Source: Scleroderma bovista (lineage: Eukaryota; Basidiomycota; Agaricomycetes; Boletales; Sclerodermataceae). Taken from it: 64,000 nucleotides of DNA. A program made the position numbers and the translations under genes. How positions within the stretch are numbered: the stretch's first letter is position 1; each line of letters opens with the position of its first letter. Below the pieces are notes generated by a model. The model was not told the DNA's origin, did not search any database, and saw only the letters and a program-made list of their open reading frames with translations. Of the stretch, positions 10,462 through 21,398 are shown in pieces. The stretch lies in NCBI GenBank assembly GCA_037178675.1, contig JAYMGJ010000307.1, positions 27,475-91,474 on the forward strand. The letters run 5' to 3'.

Positions 10462-13400
10462 CTACATCTGCGATGGACCAGATTGGTCGATGTCCATCTG
10501 GTCCCCCAGAGGGTTCCACGGTGGGCCAGGGTCATCGTCGCCCCAGTAGTCCTCGCTGAAGCTGTCGTATTCCTCCTCTTCATCGGAGGGCAGCGTCTTG
10601 CACCAACTGCAACACTTCTTTTTCACTTTGGGGGCCAGGTACCCTGCCACTACATCAATTCCCATGAGGGAGAGGGTATTGCCAGGGTGAGACTCTATGT
10701 CTCGAAAGTCGGTCAGCCTCTCCGCTTGTTCCACCCTGTCTTCATAGTATTCAAGGGACCGCTTGAGCCCCTCCAAGGCAGTCTCTGCAACCACAAGCTC
10801 CAAGCTTATTTCAACATTGGGCTCTCGTCCAGCTGTGTCATCCTGCAGCGCCGCTACCACCCACTCATGCAGGTCATCAGCTTCTTGGAAGCTAATGCCA
10901 TTCTGGGCGAGGTGCCCAGCGATCACAAATGGGGACGGCACTTTATTGGTCGATTCGGACCAAGGGGATGTGCGGCCTGGCATGATTATCCACCCCTCTT
11001 GCTCGACGATAGCTCTGTACTGTCCTAGGACCACAAACAGCCATGCAAAGCTGCAGCGCCAACCATTACGGTTGGAACCATACTGGAAACAAGGGGCAAA
11101 GTACCCCTCAAGGATGAATCCTCTGAGCCTCCGATCAGTCGGGGGCTCTTGGTGCTTGGGGTCAGTCTTTTTATGAACCCCAGCAAATTTCTTTGTGCAG
11201 CCGGCGTGACTCAAATGGTGGATGAAGTCACACCATTCGGCGATCTCGTCTCCCCAGCCGGGAGCTCCCTTTGGCAGTCCGTCATGCTGGTGGGTGGTGC
11301 GATTCCTCCGCGTTAGGATCAATGGAGGTACAGTCGTTGGCAGGGATTGCCGGCTGGAGGACATTACTCCAAATGAGCAGGTGCGCGCTCTGGCAGGGGC
11401 CGGCGCTGACAATGATGAAGTGGCAGGGGGTCATGCCACCTCAGGAGCAGGAGGGAATGATGAGGCAGTGGGTTGTGCTGCCTCAGGGGCTGGGGGTAGC
11501 AGTGATGCAGCGGCGGGTGGTTGTGCCACCTCAGGGGCAGATGGTAGTGATGATGAGGCAGCGGGGGGTTGTGCTGCCTCGGGGGCGGGAGGAGGAGGTT
11601 GTGATGTGGCCTCTGAGGGTTGTTCTCCTTCTGTATGGTCATTTCCTTGCTCAGCCCATTTTTCCTGCTTGTATCCCTCACACTTGCTCTTTCCATGAGC
11701 CGAAGCCCATGCAGGGGGGTGCCAGTGCTTGAACACATGACTCATCATGCTATTTTTGAGGGGCTTGACCCTCATACGACAGGCTGTATCCACCATGTAT
11801 TGATTGAGCCAAGCTATAAATTTTTGCCCAAACTTGGTGTTGGGCGAGTTGCTCTCCTCCCACCCCTTCGCTACTTGGGCATAGAACCCATCAAATTCAG
11901 CAGTTGTGTTGAGCAGGCACACTGCTCCTGGCCAGATGGCACCGGTGGTCGGGGGTGCAATGCCATGGTGAATATTTCTGAGGACATTCTCCCTGTGAGG
12001 GTCCTCAAACTGGTACAAACAGTCATTGAACTGTATGTGTAGGTATTTGGTGCCGTCCAGCAGCATGTTATGTTTACTTGGTTAGGGATTTCTCCCTGGC
12101 CAAGTAGAGGAAACATTGTTTCCTTGGGGTTTTCAAGCCACCCTGACAACAAGGACCTTGGTGGCTCAGCGATGTCGACATCCATAGCGCCGAAGATGGT
12201 GCCCAGCAAGTTAGGATGGAAGCAGGTGTGACCTGGGGATCGTGATCGAGAACGGCGTTCTCCAGAGTATGATGTGGGTGTTACCCTGCTCCCTCCCCAT
12301 GGAGAAACAAGATGTTCCTCCAAGGGCCAACTGGACAGGCCCGCCCCAGAAGGATCCTCTGGGCGTGCTGAGGGGAATGTACATTGAGAGCAGGCGAGCC
12401 TGCTCAAATGCAGCGGAGGTCTGCTGCTGCAAGAAAGTGGATGCCACGCTTGCGCCAATAGTCGCATTCGCGACGCATCAATGCAAGGTCATCCTCAAGG
12501 CCAGACATGCGGGCACTCCACCTGAAGACACGTGCGAGACACTGTAGGCAGTCCTCATGTGCGCCTGTCATATCCATACTTTTCCCAGTTGCAACTCTGG
12601 TCTAACCCTGGCCCGCCTGACCTCTCCTTAGGCATAGATGCAACTCCAGATCTAGTCCGGCCATCTCCAGCCCCATAGCTGCACTCCAGCTCAACTCCGG
12701 TCACTACATCCATCTCCACCTCAGGACTAACCCCTGTCTTCCTCTAGACAGATCTGTGGTCTAACTCCTCCATGTCGGACCTGTACCTACCATTAGTCAC
12801 TACTCCAGTTTCAGTCTGGCCACTCCCTTTGTCTGGTCTGCGACCTAGCCCAACTCCGGCTGGTACATCCAACTCTGGCTCAGGTTTGCTCCTGTTCCAC
12901 TCCGCTTCCCTGATAGGTCCACCAATGGCCTTGGACATTTCCATGTCCAACTCTGGACCTTCCTCCAGCTACTCTGCCCTTCTTCCACCTGTGCACTCCC
13001 TCCACTCGTACACTTCCTCCGGTCCTGGACATCACTCCAGACTTAACATTAGTTAAGTCCACCTCCAACCCTTACTTGTCCTCTTCCGACCTAGTTCCCT
13101 TTACCTACTTGTCCCTGCATCTGCTCTGTCGTCCCTGTAATCCTAGTTCCCTGTTTCTGCTTCCACTCTGGTTTATTTTCCTGTCCCTGCTTTATTTTCT
13201 TGTACCTGGTTTATTTTCCTGTCTACTTCTGCTCCATCCCTTGTCTTGACATTAAGGTGTTTACTTGTCACCATATATACTCACCTTAGTTTCATTACTA
13301 TATAAACTACCATACTCCGGCCTAGTAGTCCTCAGATCAAATCTCAACTAAGATACTCCCCACTCTGTACTACCCACCATGCTCTCCTAATCCCATCTTG

Positions 13401-14098
13401 TTCTCCTGAACTCCAGCCAACTCCAGCCTCTGTCCTATCTTGTCCCCTTGGTCCTATGTCCGATCCTAGCAAGTCTCCTACTCGCATGAGGGCAAAAGCC
13501 ACCTCTGTCCCAGACTCAATGCTAGACCTCTCAGGACTTATCCCACCTGTGGGATGTCCTTTGCTCCAGACAAGCTGCGCTCAACTCCAGACCACTTTCC
13601 CATGGTCTGGACTTACTCTGCAAAAACCTGGACTTACTCCCTGTGCTTCTCTAGTGCCCGGACTTCGTTCGTTTGACCTGGACTTGACTCTCTGCACTAA
13701 CTAGCACCTACTAGTGTCTGGACTTACCTCCTCATTAGTTCCCTGCACCTCTGGACCTCCTAGTAAGATCGTCAAGGAGAACCGGTCTTGACAGCGCCCA
13801 TGATGGACGGCATCTCCAGGACGATGTCCAGGGAGACGTGCTTTCGGTATTCCAAACACATGGGGCACTGGTGGTCCCTGTCGTGGAGCAGAAGACCAGT
13901 AGTGGTGGCACACCACTGGTCGGGGGAAGGAGAAGCATTGCATGCTGTTACACACTGACACTTCTCATGTCGCCCTTTGCAAGAAGGGGAACAAGGACTA
14001 CGAGCCTGGTCCTGGTGGGACATAGGCTCATCAGAGGTGTCGTCTGCACAGCTATGATGTGCAGACAGGGAAGGTGAACGACGGCAGTTGTCAGACAT
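10462..14098 (-). pseudogene. Uncharacterised gene broken by a solo LTR, frameshifts and one stop
   Basis: The N-terminal piece starts at the ATG at 14098 (MSDNCRRSPS) and has a Cys-rich segment (CSPSCKGRHEKCQC...CPMC). It stops being readable at the LTR (12566-13793). Beyond the LTR the same protein continues (HEDCLQCLARVFRWSARM). Removing the LTR plus one GCGCC gives an in-frame P-S-I-M-G-A-H-E-D join, which proves the two pieces are one gene. Further on come a Gln-rich stretch, an RSRSRSPG-type basic stretch, and then one long frame 12066-10462 with a single TGA at 11431-11433. That long frame holds Ala/Pro repeats (APEVAQPPA) and a globular part (WCDFIHHLSHAGCTKKF, RCSFAWLFVVLGQYRA) with an acidic C-terminus. 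At least two frameshifts lie between 12540 and 12066. I do not know its function. Confidence 0.7.
12566..13793 (+). mobile_element. Solo LTR, 1228 bp, TSD GCGCC
   Basis: Runs from TGTCATATCCATAC to CCGGTCTTGACA. GCGCC occurs at 12561-12565 and again at 13794-13798. Copies of the same LTR are at 43266-44537 (minus, complete) and 37741-38586 (minus, truncated). It contains a TATATAAACTA promoter-like stretch near 13300. Many CCGG sites of the other copies are CTGG or CCAG here. Confidence 0.92.
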
Positions 14099-14419
14099 AA
14101 TGTGTAAGGAGACAGTGGTGAAGGTGCAATGGATGTGGTAATGGGGAGGGAGTAGGGCAGGCAAGGGACGAGATGAAAATTGATGGAAGTCAAAATTGAA
14201 AGTCAGCGAGTATACAGAAATTGACAGTGGACCGAGACAATGGATACTTTTGACATGTGTAATCCAGACTGACGCATGCCGGTGGTACCAGCGATCACAT
14301 GAGGTCACTGTTAGAGTTCCACACTTGTTTGCCTCAATGCTGCTTTTCAGACTACCATGTAGTCAATCGCACATGCTACGCGTGCACTGACTGCCCTTGG
14401 GCAGTCGTTGTACTGACTG
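14099..14419. other. Gap between the broken gene and element B
   Basis: No ORF is convincing here. It may hold the 5' region of the minus-strand gene starting at 14098 and the remains of the element B 3' end. No LTR matching 24850-25087 was found. Confidence 0.4.
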
Positions 14420-17400
14420 AGCTCCATGGAGCTCGAGATAGTCATCCAATGCTTCGAGATCCCTGCAGTGTGCATGCAGCTCCCAAGTAGAGTCACCCAG
14501 GTTCCATTTCACCAAGAATTTGACTTTATTGCCCACTCAATGGTGGGCAGTTATCTCATTGACAAGCCATTTGGCGTCGTCTGGGTTGCCCATGTCGTAG
14601 AAGGCTTGGGCATCCTGCTTCGGAAAGAGCCTATCATTGTTGGGCTCATGTCATCTCAGCAAGTTGACATGGAAGGTAGGATGTATTCGTCGGTCCTTGA
14701 GCTGTTGAGGCAGCTCAATAGTGTAGTTATCCGTCGTTGGATTACCCGCGACGACTCTCATTGGCCCAATGTATTTGGGCAAGAGCTTTCGAGCTCGTCC
14801 CTTAGGCAAGGTAAGGTTTTTGGTCGATAGATACACTAACCCCCCCACATCCAGTGTTGGGGGATCCTTCCTCTTTTTATTAGCGTGGTGCATTTGTATC
14901 ACGCGGCTCTCAATGATGGCATCAAGGGCCATCGCTAGGTTGTCCCGTGCCTGGCGGATGAATCCTTGGACACCAGGTGCTGTCTTTGGAGCACTTTCAT
15001 GCTTGAGTTGTGACATTCGAGGCATATATCCATATGTGAGCTTGAAGGGTGTGAACCCAGTTGATCTGCTCACACTCGAGTTGATCGCGAACTCAACCAT
15101 GGGTACTTTCTCAACCCAGTCCTTCTGGTCTGGTGAGATCATACTGTGCAGAATCTGTGCGATTGTGCTGATCGAGTGTTCAGATGCTCCGTCCGTTTGT
15201 GGGTGAAATGCTGTTGACATCAGGAGTTTCACTCCGAGAAGTTGATGTGTTTCTCTCCAAAATTGTGATGTGAACTTGGTGTCTCAGTCAGAGACAATTG
15301 TCTCAGGCAGTCCATGTAAACAGACAATTTCTTTCACAAAGAGCCATGCTAGTTGCGAGGCTCGGATAGTCATAGTCACTGGCACCAAGTGTATCAGTGA
15401 AGTCATGCGACAGAGCACAACCCACAAGTAGTTGTGCTCACCTTGTTCAGGGAACGGTCCCACGAAATCCATCACGATGGAGTTCCAGGGTCTTCGGGGA
15501 ATCGGCAGAGAATGCAACAGCCCCACTGGTTTCTCATTGCTCGTCTTTGTCGTCTGGCAAACAGGGCACGATCAACAAAATCGATCTACTTCCTTGCCGA
15601 GTCCTGGCCACCAGTACCACCTGCGGATATAATCTGCCGTGCGCAGCGCACCTAGGTGTCCCAGCACCTTGTGCGCATGATTGATGATACATGCAGTCAT
15701 TGAGTCCCCCTTCCATCGCGTTCGTGGAATGCAGAGGACTCTTTCACCTCCACTGTTCACAGCGTGGATCAGTCTGCCGTTCATGCTGAATGTGGGGTGA
15801 TGTTTTGGCTTCTCAGCCACTTTTGCAAGTACCAGGTCATCCTTATATCCGGTTCTTACAGCTTCCATGAAGCTGTTTTGCTGTTGGAAATGGGTGCAGG
15901 TGGCAGGCGACTGCCCTGCAGATTTGAGTAGAGTGAGGTCTTCACTCGTATGTGCGGGAGCTGCTCTCTCCCTACTCGATTCTGCATGTTCACACAATTC
16001 TGCTGCTTCGATACAGCGATCCTCTTGCTTTCCGCACAGTCTATTGCCATGCCTCACGTCGTCTTGACTTGCTCTCATTGAAGCAAGTCGTAGCTCCCTT
16101 AATCGATCTTGGGGGAGGTCATCCCCCTCTGGGTTGAGTCTCATGTCTGTGTTTACCCAATTGATGCATTCATTCTGGACTCCCTCACCTCCTTCCATCT
16201 CATAGTAATGGGACAGACAGTCAGCAACCTTGTTTTCAACTCCTTTTACATAGACGATTTCTGCATTGAATCGGGACAGATAATCCGTCCATCGGATCTG
16301 TCGACTCAATAGTTTTTGTTGAGTGGAGAGGTACTTCAGTGCCTCGTGATTGGTAACGATTTTGAATGGGAATCCAAGGAGTTTATCCTCCCATTTGAGA
16401 AGCGCTTTGAGTATTGCAAGCGTTTCTCGTTCAAACATCCGATAGTTATGTTGGGCATCTGTTAGCTTCTTCGACATGAACCCAGCTGGGCGGCATGTCT
16501 TCCAGTCTTCTCCCTGCCCGTAGAGTGCGCCCACTCCATACAAGGATGCATCGCATATGAGCCAAATCAGCTTGTTCAAGGTGGGGTTTATCAGCCTCAG
16601 TATCGTATATTTGCATGCGAGGTCCTTGATCGCTTGGAAACATCGATCATGAATTTCTCACCAGTGGAAGGGGTGTCCATTCCTCTGGATACCCGTGAGC
16701 AGTGTGGTGTACACTGACATGTCTGGCATGAACTGTGCCAGGTACTCGATGAGTCCAACAAATTGTTGTACCTCGTTCAGGTTGCGAGGCTTCCTCCACT
16801 CACATATCCTTGCCATTTTATCTGTGTCTGCGTGGACACCATGCTCATTGATCATGTGCCCGAGGCAATCGAGCTTTTCTGCATACAAGTCGCATTTTTC
16901 TTGCTTGAGATAGAATTCTGCCTTCATTAAGGCATCGAGCACGAGTTGCAAGTGCCTCTCGTGTTCTTCTAGCATGTTACTGAACACGAATATATCATCG
17001 AGATACACATGGATGAACTGTCCAACATGCTCTCACAGTACCACCGTCATGAGTCGCTGGAATGTGGTGGGGGCATTGCAGTCTCCTTACTGCATGACCT
17101 GACTCAGGAATGTACCGAAGATAGTCGAAAATGCTGTCTTCTTAATGTCTTCTGGTTCCACGTGTACCTGTTCATACATGTTGGATAAGTCTATCTTCAA
17201 GTGATATCTCGCTCTCATGACATCCATTCTGATCTGATCTTGGTCAGGGAATGGGGTCATGACCGTGTTTTCGTTGCGTTTCCTGCAGTTGATCACGGTC
17301 CTTAATTTTCCCGTCTTCTTTGGGATGCATAGCATCAGTGCCGCCTGCAGCACACTAGCCATGATCCACCACTTTGCATTCATGTAGAGTTGGATCTTCT

Positions 17401-17551
17401 CTGCCAGTTGTGGCTTCAGAGAGTCTGGGCAGTGTGGCAGGTGGTAGGCGTACTGCTTCCCCTCGTCAACCAGAGGTATCCGATGATTCACTTCGTGGAG
17501 TGGGGGCAATTTTGCCACTACTCCGCCCAATTGATTCTTGTATTCGCTCAA
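14420..17551 (-). pseudogene. pol: pol (RT-RNase H-integrase-chromodomain) of element B
   Basis: All pieces share one frame. The RT fragment (17551-17087) has FPDQDQIRMDVM and a KIDLSNMYEQV motif. An intact YLDDIFVFSN follows (from 17008). RNase H has CDASLYGVGALYGQ and TNHEALKYLSTQQKLL, and the integrase finger HAHKVLGHLG...CPVC follows. The core has MDFVGPFP, then SD followed by TGA at 15284-15286 where the conserved SDRxTxF motif needs Arg, then HPQTDGASE. A chromodomain tail (KWLVNEI, KFLVKWNLGDSTWE) ends near 14420. Stops are at 17087 (TAA) and, as TGA, near 17030 and at 16658, 15572, 15284, 14651 and 14537. Apart from the TAA, each fits a CGA-to-TGA change. Confidence 0.88.
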
Positions 17552-17747
17552 TATCCATCATGCAGTCATGGGATATCATTGTCTGCGAGTTTCTTCACGT
17601 TCATCGCGGCGAGTTGTGGGGGCAACTCTAGTTTCTCAGTGGGGGAAGAATGCTTCCCGCGCATCTCTCCCCCTGCCCCGAGTCAATGAGCTGCTGGTGG
17701 ACGCCCAATCTGCCTGTGAGCATTGGGCGTCATGCTCATTTCAGCCT

Positions 17748-18167
17748 CTACTGAATTTGCAATCGAGTGACCCTCGATCCAGAGTGTATCCTCGCCAAAG
17801 TGCACACTCGGTGAAGTCTCAGGAACGGCAGACCTATTATACAGTCATACCAGTCGATATTGGTGACATCAAAGTATGTGTTGTGGGTGACATGTCCCAA
17901 GCGCACTGGTACATGTGCGCCATGGGTGATGGTTGAGCGACTACCGACACATCTTAGTTGCAGTGGTAGCTGGGACTCCAGTGTGAACATAGCCAATTTA
18001 GCTACGGTTGCAAATGCAGGACTGATGAAATTTGTTGTGCTGCCAGTGTCGACCATTGTCAACACATCGCAGCCGTTGACCTTCGCTCGCACTACGAAGC
18101 AGGTGCACAGGTGGAAAGGTACCACTGGCATAGGGCCAGGCAGGCCTATCACTGTGTTCATGCGCAT
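17748..18167 (-). pseudogene. Aspartic protease segment of element B
   Basis: Contains LTMVDTGSTTNFISP (catalytic Asp near residue 40) and the later IDWYDCIIGLPFL, which corresponds to the usual D-x-I-L-G-x-x-F/W-L of retroviral-type proteases. The frame differs from gag upstream and RT downstream, so indels flank it. Between 17748 and 17551 the frame is broken by TGA and frameshifts. Confidence 0.8.
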
Positions 18168-18223
18168 TGCATATCAAAATGCGCAGTCTGTAGTGTTGCG
18201 ATCCTTCACTGGCCACAACACCA

Positions 18224-21200
18224 TCATTTGAGGAGCAGCTCCATCTGCCAGTTCCTCATCCAGAGGCGGGTTACAAAGCTCGCCTCGTACTCGCCGAGTA
18301 CATATGGTCCGTCAGGAATAATGTTTCGATGTGGCTGGATATACACTGTATGTTCCCCACCTGTAGACATGCGTGCTCTACCAAGCCGGTGGTCAAGTGT
18401 GCAGAGCCCCTCCACTGTTTGAAGGAGCTCAAATTGCGACTGCTCTGTGTGTCGACTGACACGTTGAAGTGTCGCCCACATGTCCTGCAAGGGATGCCCA
18501 GCGAAGTTGATTCGCGCTGAGGTTCTAGCAAGGGCCGTACACAGATCCTCTGTAGTGTCCTCTGGTTGTTCCTGTGTGCCGTCCCTCAGGGCACTCAGCA
18601 CCTGGAGTGTGTGGTTGATTAGACTGCGCACTCGGTTTGTACTCCATCAGATTATTGCAGCCTGCGGGTCACCTAGCAGGCTACACTCAAATATCCGTGC
18701 TACGGTTTCAAGTTGATTGAGGGGTTCATTGGTAGCCTCGAGCCTCTCTTGCACAAGACCCACAAACACCACTCCGGTCTCTGGGATGGTGTGCTCATGA
18801 GCCATCCATCCATCGTCATATGCCCTCCGAGCGCTCTGGCTAGGAAATGCTCGTGCTGCCTCCAAGCCCAGATCTTCCTTGAGCTCAGACGCAATGATGT
18901 GCCACCAATATAAGCGACACGTGAGGCATTCGCCATAATGGGTGAACCTGAATCGTTCATCCCACTCCCATCGAGGGTTCGCGTTAGTGGCCGGCATTGC
19001 AATGTTTTCCATCGTGTTTATTACTCCCCAGTTGCCAATCCCTTCATCGGCAGCTACATTCACTGGAGCATCTACATGCTTGTGGCCCTGTCCAGGGGCT
19101 GGGACCTCCAGTAGGTCGTTGATGTTATCCTTGTGGTAGTCATTTTCGCGGGGTTCAACATTTGCGGGTGTAGGTACAGGGGCTGCACTCCGTGCCCCCT
19201 CGCAGTCTGACTCATTGTCGCTGTTGACCTCATACCACTCAATGCAGATATCCATTCTGTCTCGCATGGTCATGGATGAGCAGTACACGACGTCCTCATC
19301 ATGAGAGTCATGGGTATGCATCCGCCCAAGACAAGCAATGGGTTCTCCATCGCTGTCTCTGTCATCGTTGTATATGTCGATGATGTCTCCTTTGTCACTC
19401 GAGTACTGGGGGCCATCTACTGGATCCCCCTCATTGTCACTCCCTGGTGATGGGTCTTGGTTGTCCATGATGCCATGGGCAGTATTATCCTGCTCGCCAG
19501 TGTCTTCAGCGGTGTCAGGCTCCTGCATGTCCGCCGCAAATAATCGGGCCTTATTTTGTTTCATTGGTTTGGGGCAGCAGTCTGTGAAGTGTCCCACTTC
19601 GCTGCAGTTGAAACATCCTGTGTCCTTCCGCAAGAGTGTCCCTCTTGCTTTCCCTGAGGCTCCACCTCCTCTATTGTAGGTGCCTCGACCAGCGTCCCTC
19701 GTTCCAGGCCGCTGGCCATCTGTTTGCTGCTGTCTCGCATTGGACAGCGCTTTCTTATACAGCATGTTTCCCCTGTGGAAATATTTGTGCCCATTGCCAG
19801 AGTTCTCAGAACTCGACTTCTCCTTCACAGGAACACCTGCACTGGCCCCTCTAAATGAACTCTTCACTGCTTGAGTTCAGAAGTGATTGCTGATCATCTT
19901 CAGTGCGCTCTCCATCTTCTGAACCTCGACCAGGATTTGATCCATGGCTGAGTGTTCTGCAGATATTCCATGTGCCTTCACAACTCCTTCTGCCAACAAC
20001 AACGGGAGTCTGTTGATGAACTTCCTCCTCATGGAATAATCATCCGGCAGCTGGACCATCCTGACCGCATGATGTCTCATGTCATTGTAGAACACGAGGG
20101 CCCCTTGCTCAGAGGAGTACCTCGTCTTATCGTACTTTTCAGCCGCATTCTGTGCGGATGCTTCGTGAATGAATTGCATGAAGAGTGTGCAGATGAGGTC
20201 CTCAAAAGTCCAGTAACGGATCATGTGATCCGGGCCTTCAACTTCCTGGTCACACCATTGGCCTGCTAAGTCTTCCAGACAGGCACCTGTGTACATGACC
20301 CTGTCTCCATAGTGGGCAGGGCCTGTCACTTTATAAATCCTGAACCAGCGCAAAACCTGGTTCACCCATTCGTCGAATATGTCAATGCTGTCCTGGCCCT
20401 TGTATGCTTTGGGCTGGGTTATCTTCATCGACTTCACTTCTGGACCCGCTGGATCACCGGGTCAGCCGACAGCTTTGTATACACGCTGTCTGTATCAGTC
20501 GAGCAGAGTGTCTGTATAGCCACTCATTCCAGGGGTCAATCCTCAATTCTGAGCTGTATAGCTCAGCTGATTATATTGCCCAGAGCGATTTGGAGTTCGT
20601 GCTGAGCACGCTTCTCTGCGCTCGTGATGATGCCTTCTGTCATTGTCGCTGTCATTGTCTGAGGAGTCAGTTCCTCCTCCTCCTCCTGGTCCTCCTCCTC
20701 CTCCTGGTCCTCCTCCTCCTCCTGGGGGTGGCGGAGGCAGAAGGTTCTGGTACCTTTGGGCAAACAGGCCTTGCTTGTATTGAGGGACTTCCCTCACTTC
20801 TTCGCAACTTTCATGCCAAGCCAAGTGGGGTGGGATGTCTTGTGATCAGGTGTCTCTTGATGCCCCATCATTCTCTGCCTGCGGAGTGTTCAATGTCACT
20901 TGTCACCCACTCGTCCCGCGAGTGGGAGTGTTGAAGACAGTGAAGCAGTCTTGCTCCTCTTCATCATTGATTTCACTCTTGACAGTGAATCTCAGTGTTG
21001 GATTATCCGAGAATACATCCCTGCGCGATGTGTTCTCATTTCGAGGATCTGTTAGGAGAGCTACCCAGAGGCTGTCGAACATAGCCACCTGGTCTCCTCC
21101 TGGGACCAACCCGTGATTGTAGTCCCTTTCCTCGCAGGGTGTGTTTCGCCAGTCCTCAGTGAGCATCCCCATTAATTCTTGCATGGACTCCTGCACCTCA

Positions 21201-21367
21201 CTATAACATAGAGGGTATGGTCCTTGGGAGAATGGGGAGGCAAAGAAGAAGGCATGATGGAGCTTGTGGAGTCAAGTCTCCCGCTCTCCTATCACTGGTG
21301 TACTTGCCAGTCGACTAATCCCCATCATTGGGGTGCTTGCTGGCAGACTGGTCAGAGAGCTATCCAT
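18224..21367 (-). pseudogene. gag: Long gag of element B, many TGA stops
   Basis: A single frame runs from an ATG at 21367 (MDSSLTSLPASTPMMG) to 18224, over 1000 codons, with TGA stops at 21272, 20903, 20543, 19877, 18647 and others. It has an N-terminal part, a Pro/Gly-rich stretch near 20670-20750 and a retrotransposon gag domain (about 20437-19877; KAYKGQDSIDIFDEWVNQVL). A zinc knuckle CFNCSEVGHFTDCC lies near 19600, followed by a long acidic, Asp/Asn-rich region. The C-terminal third (19200-18224) is unusual for gag and not recognised. Only TGA, never TAG, was seen among the stops I checked. Confidence 0.8.
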
Positions 21368-21398
21368 CCTCGTAGTGTTCCTTGAGGTCGTCGACCTC

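Noticed and set aside
11222..11698. Plus-strand Gly/Ala-rich ORF opposite the broken gene
   Set aside because: Mirror of the Ala/Pro repeat on the minus strand, where the frame continues on both sides.
20543..20824. Gly/Pro-rich or Glu-rich short ORFs on the minus strand as separate genes
   Set aside because: The Pro/Gly frame belongs to the gypsy B gag; the Glu-rich one is the same repeat in another frame.
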